This document shows positions 61,845 through 64,000 of a DNA stretch of 64,000 bases, piece after piece; the stretch's first letter is position 1; each line of letters begins with the position of its first letter. The notes beneath the pieces are model-generated. The model saw nothing but the letters and a program-made list of their open reading frames with translations. It made no database searches and was not told the origin of the DNA. Location: the NCBI RefSeq assembly GCF_002250565.1, contig NZ_NMVJ01000009.1:124001-188000 (forward strand), read 5' to 3'. The DNA is from Parenemella sanctibonifatiensis (GTDB lineage Bacteria > Actinomycetota > Actinomycetes > Propionibacteriales > Propionibacteriaceae). The translations under genes and the position numbers were made by a program.

Positions 61845-62243
61845 GTGGAGTCCGGACAGCCTGAGCAGCTTGACCAGGCGCCCCTGCGCCCTCACCGCGA
61901 CCAGCACGGGGTTGACCTCGACGAGGTGGTGACCCACCTGGTTGCCGCACGCGGCCGACCGGTCGTCGACGCCGACGGTGCCGTCCTGGGAACCGTCGGA
62001 CAGCTGTACACCGACTACCGCGGCCGAGCCCAGTGGTTGGCGATCAAGTCCGGCCCGATCGGTTCGGAGGAACGCTTGGTGCCTGCCGCCGGGATCGACC
62101 TGAGTGAGGGCGTACGCGTGGCGGTCACGGCAGCAGAGGTCCGCGGGGCCGGGGACCTGTCGTTGGGGCCGATCCTGGATGCGAGCCAGGTCAAGGACCT
62201 GCGCCACCACTACGGCGTTGAGGCCCCGCCAGGGCAGATCTGA
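61845..62243 (+). CDS. PRC-barrel domain protein
   Basis: 132 residues, GTG start at 61845; the longer open frame upstream overlaps the divergent HAD gene. The PRC-barrel is visible in PVVDADGAVLGTVGQLYTD and WLAIKSGPIGSEERLVPAAG. The C-terminus ends LRHHYGVEAPP. PRC barrels bind RNA or proteins in diverse contexts. It precedes the UbiB-like gene by 11 bp, so they may be co-transcribed. Confidence 0.75.
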   Translation: MESGQPEQLDQAPLRPHRDQHGVDLDEVVTHLVAARGRPVVDADGAVLGTVGQLYTDYRGRAQWLAIKSGPIGSEERLVPAAGIDLSEGVRVAVTAAEVRGAGDLSLGPILDASQVKDLRHHYGVEAPPGQI

Positions 62244-62254
62244 GTGAGGCCTAC

Positions 62255-64000
62255 ATGAACGTGGTGATCGGGATCCTGCAGGTGCTGACCGCGTTGGCGG
62301 TCGGCCTGATCTTCATCCTGGTGGTCGCGTGGGCGGCCCGCCGGGCGCTCGGGACGCCGATCGGCTGGCTGCGCACCATCTTCGTGTCGGCGGTGGCTGT
62401 GACGGTGATGGCGCCGCTGATCGGCTACATGATGCTGCGCTTCGACATGGTCGACACCAACCTGAATCTGTTGGTCGACCCGATCGGGCTGACGCTGTGG
62501 CTGATGGTGGCGGTCGCTTGGATCTTTGCGCTGGCGGTGGGGGCGTTGGTGCTGTCTGAGGTGCTGGTGCCGACCTGGTCGGTGCCGCAGCCGTGGGCCG
62601 TGTTCGGCGAACTGCGTCGGCAGGGGCGGATCAACCGGCGGCTGCGCACCATCACCCTGATCGCGGTCCGCAACGGACTGGGCGGCTTTCTGGGGCGGCG
62701 TACGCCTGACCAACCCACCTCGGCGGTGGCCCGGGCATTGACCCGGACCCTGAACCAGTCCGGGGTGACCTTCATCAAGGTCGGCCAGCTCGCGGCCACC
62801 CGGCCCGACCTCATCAGCGAGGAGTTCGCCACGGCGCTGGCGCGGCTGCAGACCCACGCCGACACGGAGGAGTGGTCGCTGATCCGGGCTGCGGTGGAGG
62901 ACGCCTGGGGCGTACCGATCGAGAACCATCTGGCCTGGGTCGACCCGACACCGTTGGCGGCTGCCTCGGTGGCGCAGGTGCACCGGGCTACCCTGCACGA
63001 CGGCACCGCGGTGGTCCTCAAGGTGCAACGCCCCGCTGCCCGAGCCCAGGTCACCGCTGACCTGGAGGTGTTGCGGCGGATCTCGGGAAGTCTGGAGCGG
63101 CGTACCGCCTGGGGGGCCGAGCTCGGCGTGGGACGACTGGCCGAGGGCTTCGCCGAGTCCCTGGCCGAGGAGCTCGACTACTGCGTCGAGTTGGCCAACA
63201 TGACTGCGGTCCGGTCCGCATCGGACCTGGTGGTGGTGCCACGACCCCATCCGCAGCTGTGTACGCCGACGGTGATGGTCGCCGACGAGATCGTCGGGGC
63301 ACCGCTGTCCAATGCCAGCGAGCAACTTGCCGCGATGGACCCGGCGGAGCGAGGCCGGCTCGCGCGTGTGTTGGTGCGCGAGGTGCTCGACCAGGTGCTG
63401 CTGCGCGGCACATTTCACGCCGACCTGCACCCCGGCAATGTGATCCTGCGCAGCCCGGACGCCGGCGGCGGCCTCGCGATGCTCGACTTCGGGTCGGTCG
63501 GGCGGCTCGACCGGCATTCGCGTGACTGCATCGTGCTGCTCTTGTACGCGGTCGACAACGATGATGCGCTGGCCGCAGCCGACGTCCTCATCACCCTGCT
63601 GGGCCGGCCGGCCGGTCTGGACGACCGGGAACTGGAGGCGCAGCTGGGCCAGACGATGGCCAAGCTGGAGTCCGGCGTCAACACCTCGGGGCTGTTCGGT
63701 GAACTGTTCGAGGTGATGCGGCGCTCGGGGTTCACGGTGCCGCCCAACATTGCGGCAGCGTTCCGGACCTTGGTCGCCCTGGACGGCACTTTGAAGCAGC
63801 TCGACCCGACCTGCGACCTGGTGGGGATTGCCCGCGAGGAGACCCGCGACCTGGCAGCCCAGTTCTTCAACCCGGAGAAGGTGAGAACCCGGATCCAGCA
63901 ACAGTTGGCGATGGCCACGTTGCCGCTTCAGCGGTTGCCGCGGCAGCTCTTCAAGCTCTCCGAGGATCTCAGCAGTGGGCGCTTCAGCATGCAGCTGCGG
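62255..64000 (+). CDS. UbiB/ABC1/AarF-family atypical kinase (cut by window end)
   Basis: At least 582 residues; the 3' end lies outside the window. Three N-terminal membrane helices (about 4-27, 40-63 and 85-107) are an uncommon placement; UbiB usually has its helices at the C-terminus. The kinase-like domain has FIKVGQLAATRPDLI (KxGQ motif), the Ala-rich loop AAASVAQVH, VVLKVQRP, EELDYCVELANM, GTFHADLHPGNV and LDFGSVGRLDR. ABC1 proteins are ATPases linked to quinone or isoprenoid lipid metabolism. Partner pathway unknown here. Confidence 0.9.
   Translation, partial: MNVVIGILQVLTALAVGLIFILVVAWAARRALGTPIGWLRTIFVSAVAVTVMAPLIGYMMLRFDMVDTNLNLLVDPIGLTLWLMVAVAWIFALAVGALVLSEVLVPTWSVPQPWAVFGELRRQGRINRRLRTITLIAVRNGLGGFLGRRTPDQPTSAVARALTRTLNQSGVTFIKVGQLAATRPDLISEEFATALARLQTHADTEEWSLIRAAVEDAWGVPIENHLAWVDPTPLAAASVAQVHRATLHDGTAVVLKVQRPAARAQVTADLEVLRRISGSLERRTAWGAELGVGRLAEGFAESLAEELDYCVELANMTAVRSASDLVVVPRPHPQLCTPTVMVADEIVGAPLSNASEQLAAMDPAERGRLARVLVREVLDQVLLRGTFHADLHPGNVILRSPDAGGGLAMLDFGSVGRLDRHSRDCIVLLLYAVDNDDALAAADVLITLLGRPAGLDDRELEAQLGQTMAKLESGVNTSGLFGELFEVMRRSGFTVPPNIAAAFRTLVALDGTLKQLDPTCDLVGIAREETRDLAAQFFNPEKVRTRIQQQLAMATLPLQRLPRQLFKLSEDLSSGRFSMQLR

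Overview
The window is high-GC actinobacterial DNA, most likely from the order Propionibacteriales (family Propionibacteriaceae or a relative). The main evidence is the conserved actinobacterial growth and division cluster crgA / DUF881 / trpG / pknB / pbpA / rodA / pstP / fhaB / fhaA followed by tRNA-Leu(CAG), which has the order seen next to the origin in Mycobacterium, together with cydABDC, an NgcEFG-type sugar transporter and frequent GTG/TTG starts. The exact genus is not established from sequence alone.

Layout. 1-365: end of a CsoR-type copper repressor gene and copZ. 570-1868: an exported cell-wall protein with DUF348 repeats, a G5 domain and an RlpA barrel. 2382-3367: thiamine-binding-type protein and a glutamine amidotransferase. 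3469-9896: the cydABDC operon (cytochrome bd oxidase and its assembly transporter) facing a divergent BlaI/CopY-family repressor, with two matching operator-like palindromes between them. 10011-11225: small membrane and secreted proteins. 11377-15742: TetR repressor plus a heterodimeric ABC exporter. 15943-17682: proline-rich ParA/MinD-like ATPase. 18046-21326: NgcEFG-type sugar importer without its own ATPase. 21432-23937: low-complexity YbjQ protein and a lysyl-tRNA synthetase. 24595-37236: the division and Ser/Thr kinase cluster, interrupted by a cell-wall-anchored PhoX phosphatase. 37371-39299: beta-propeller protein, then tRNA-Leu.

39.84-53.5 kb is an accessory island. It has a broken transposase and a broken tyrosine-recombinase-like gene, an intact type III restriction-modification pair (mod-res), the remnant of a TIGR02391/Abi-like gene, an intact Gabija-type pair (OLD/TOPRIM ATPase plus UvrD-like helicase), then several small genes of unknown function. 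Its base composition differs from the core (the core-rich hexamer CGTACG is scarce), and every clear frameshift in the window lies inside it.

53.66-64 kb returns to core genes: glpD, lgt, a solute-binding protein gene that has lost its signal peptide, several unknown or lipoprotein genes, a CPBP membrane protease, a NagD-like phosphatase, a PRC-barrel protein and a UbiB/ABC1 kinase cut by the window end.

Beyond genes, the 3' intergenic spaces of the core carry a dispersed element made of two 28-bp palindromes whose starts lie exactly 51 bp apart (three copies and one decayed copy), an 80-bp inverted repeat (two copies, each beside one of these), and short tandem repeats of 20 and 43 bp.
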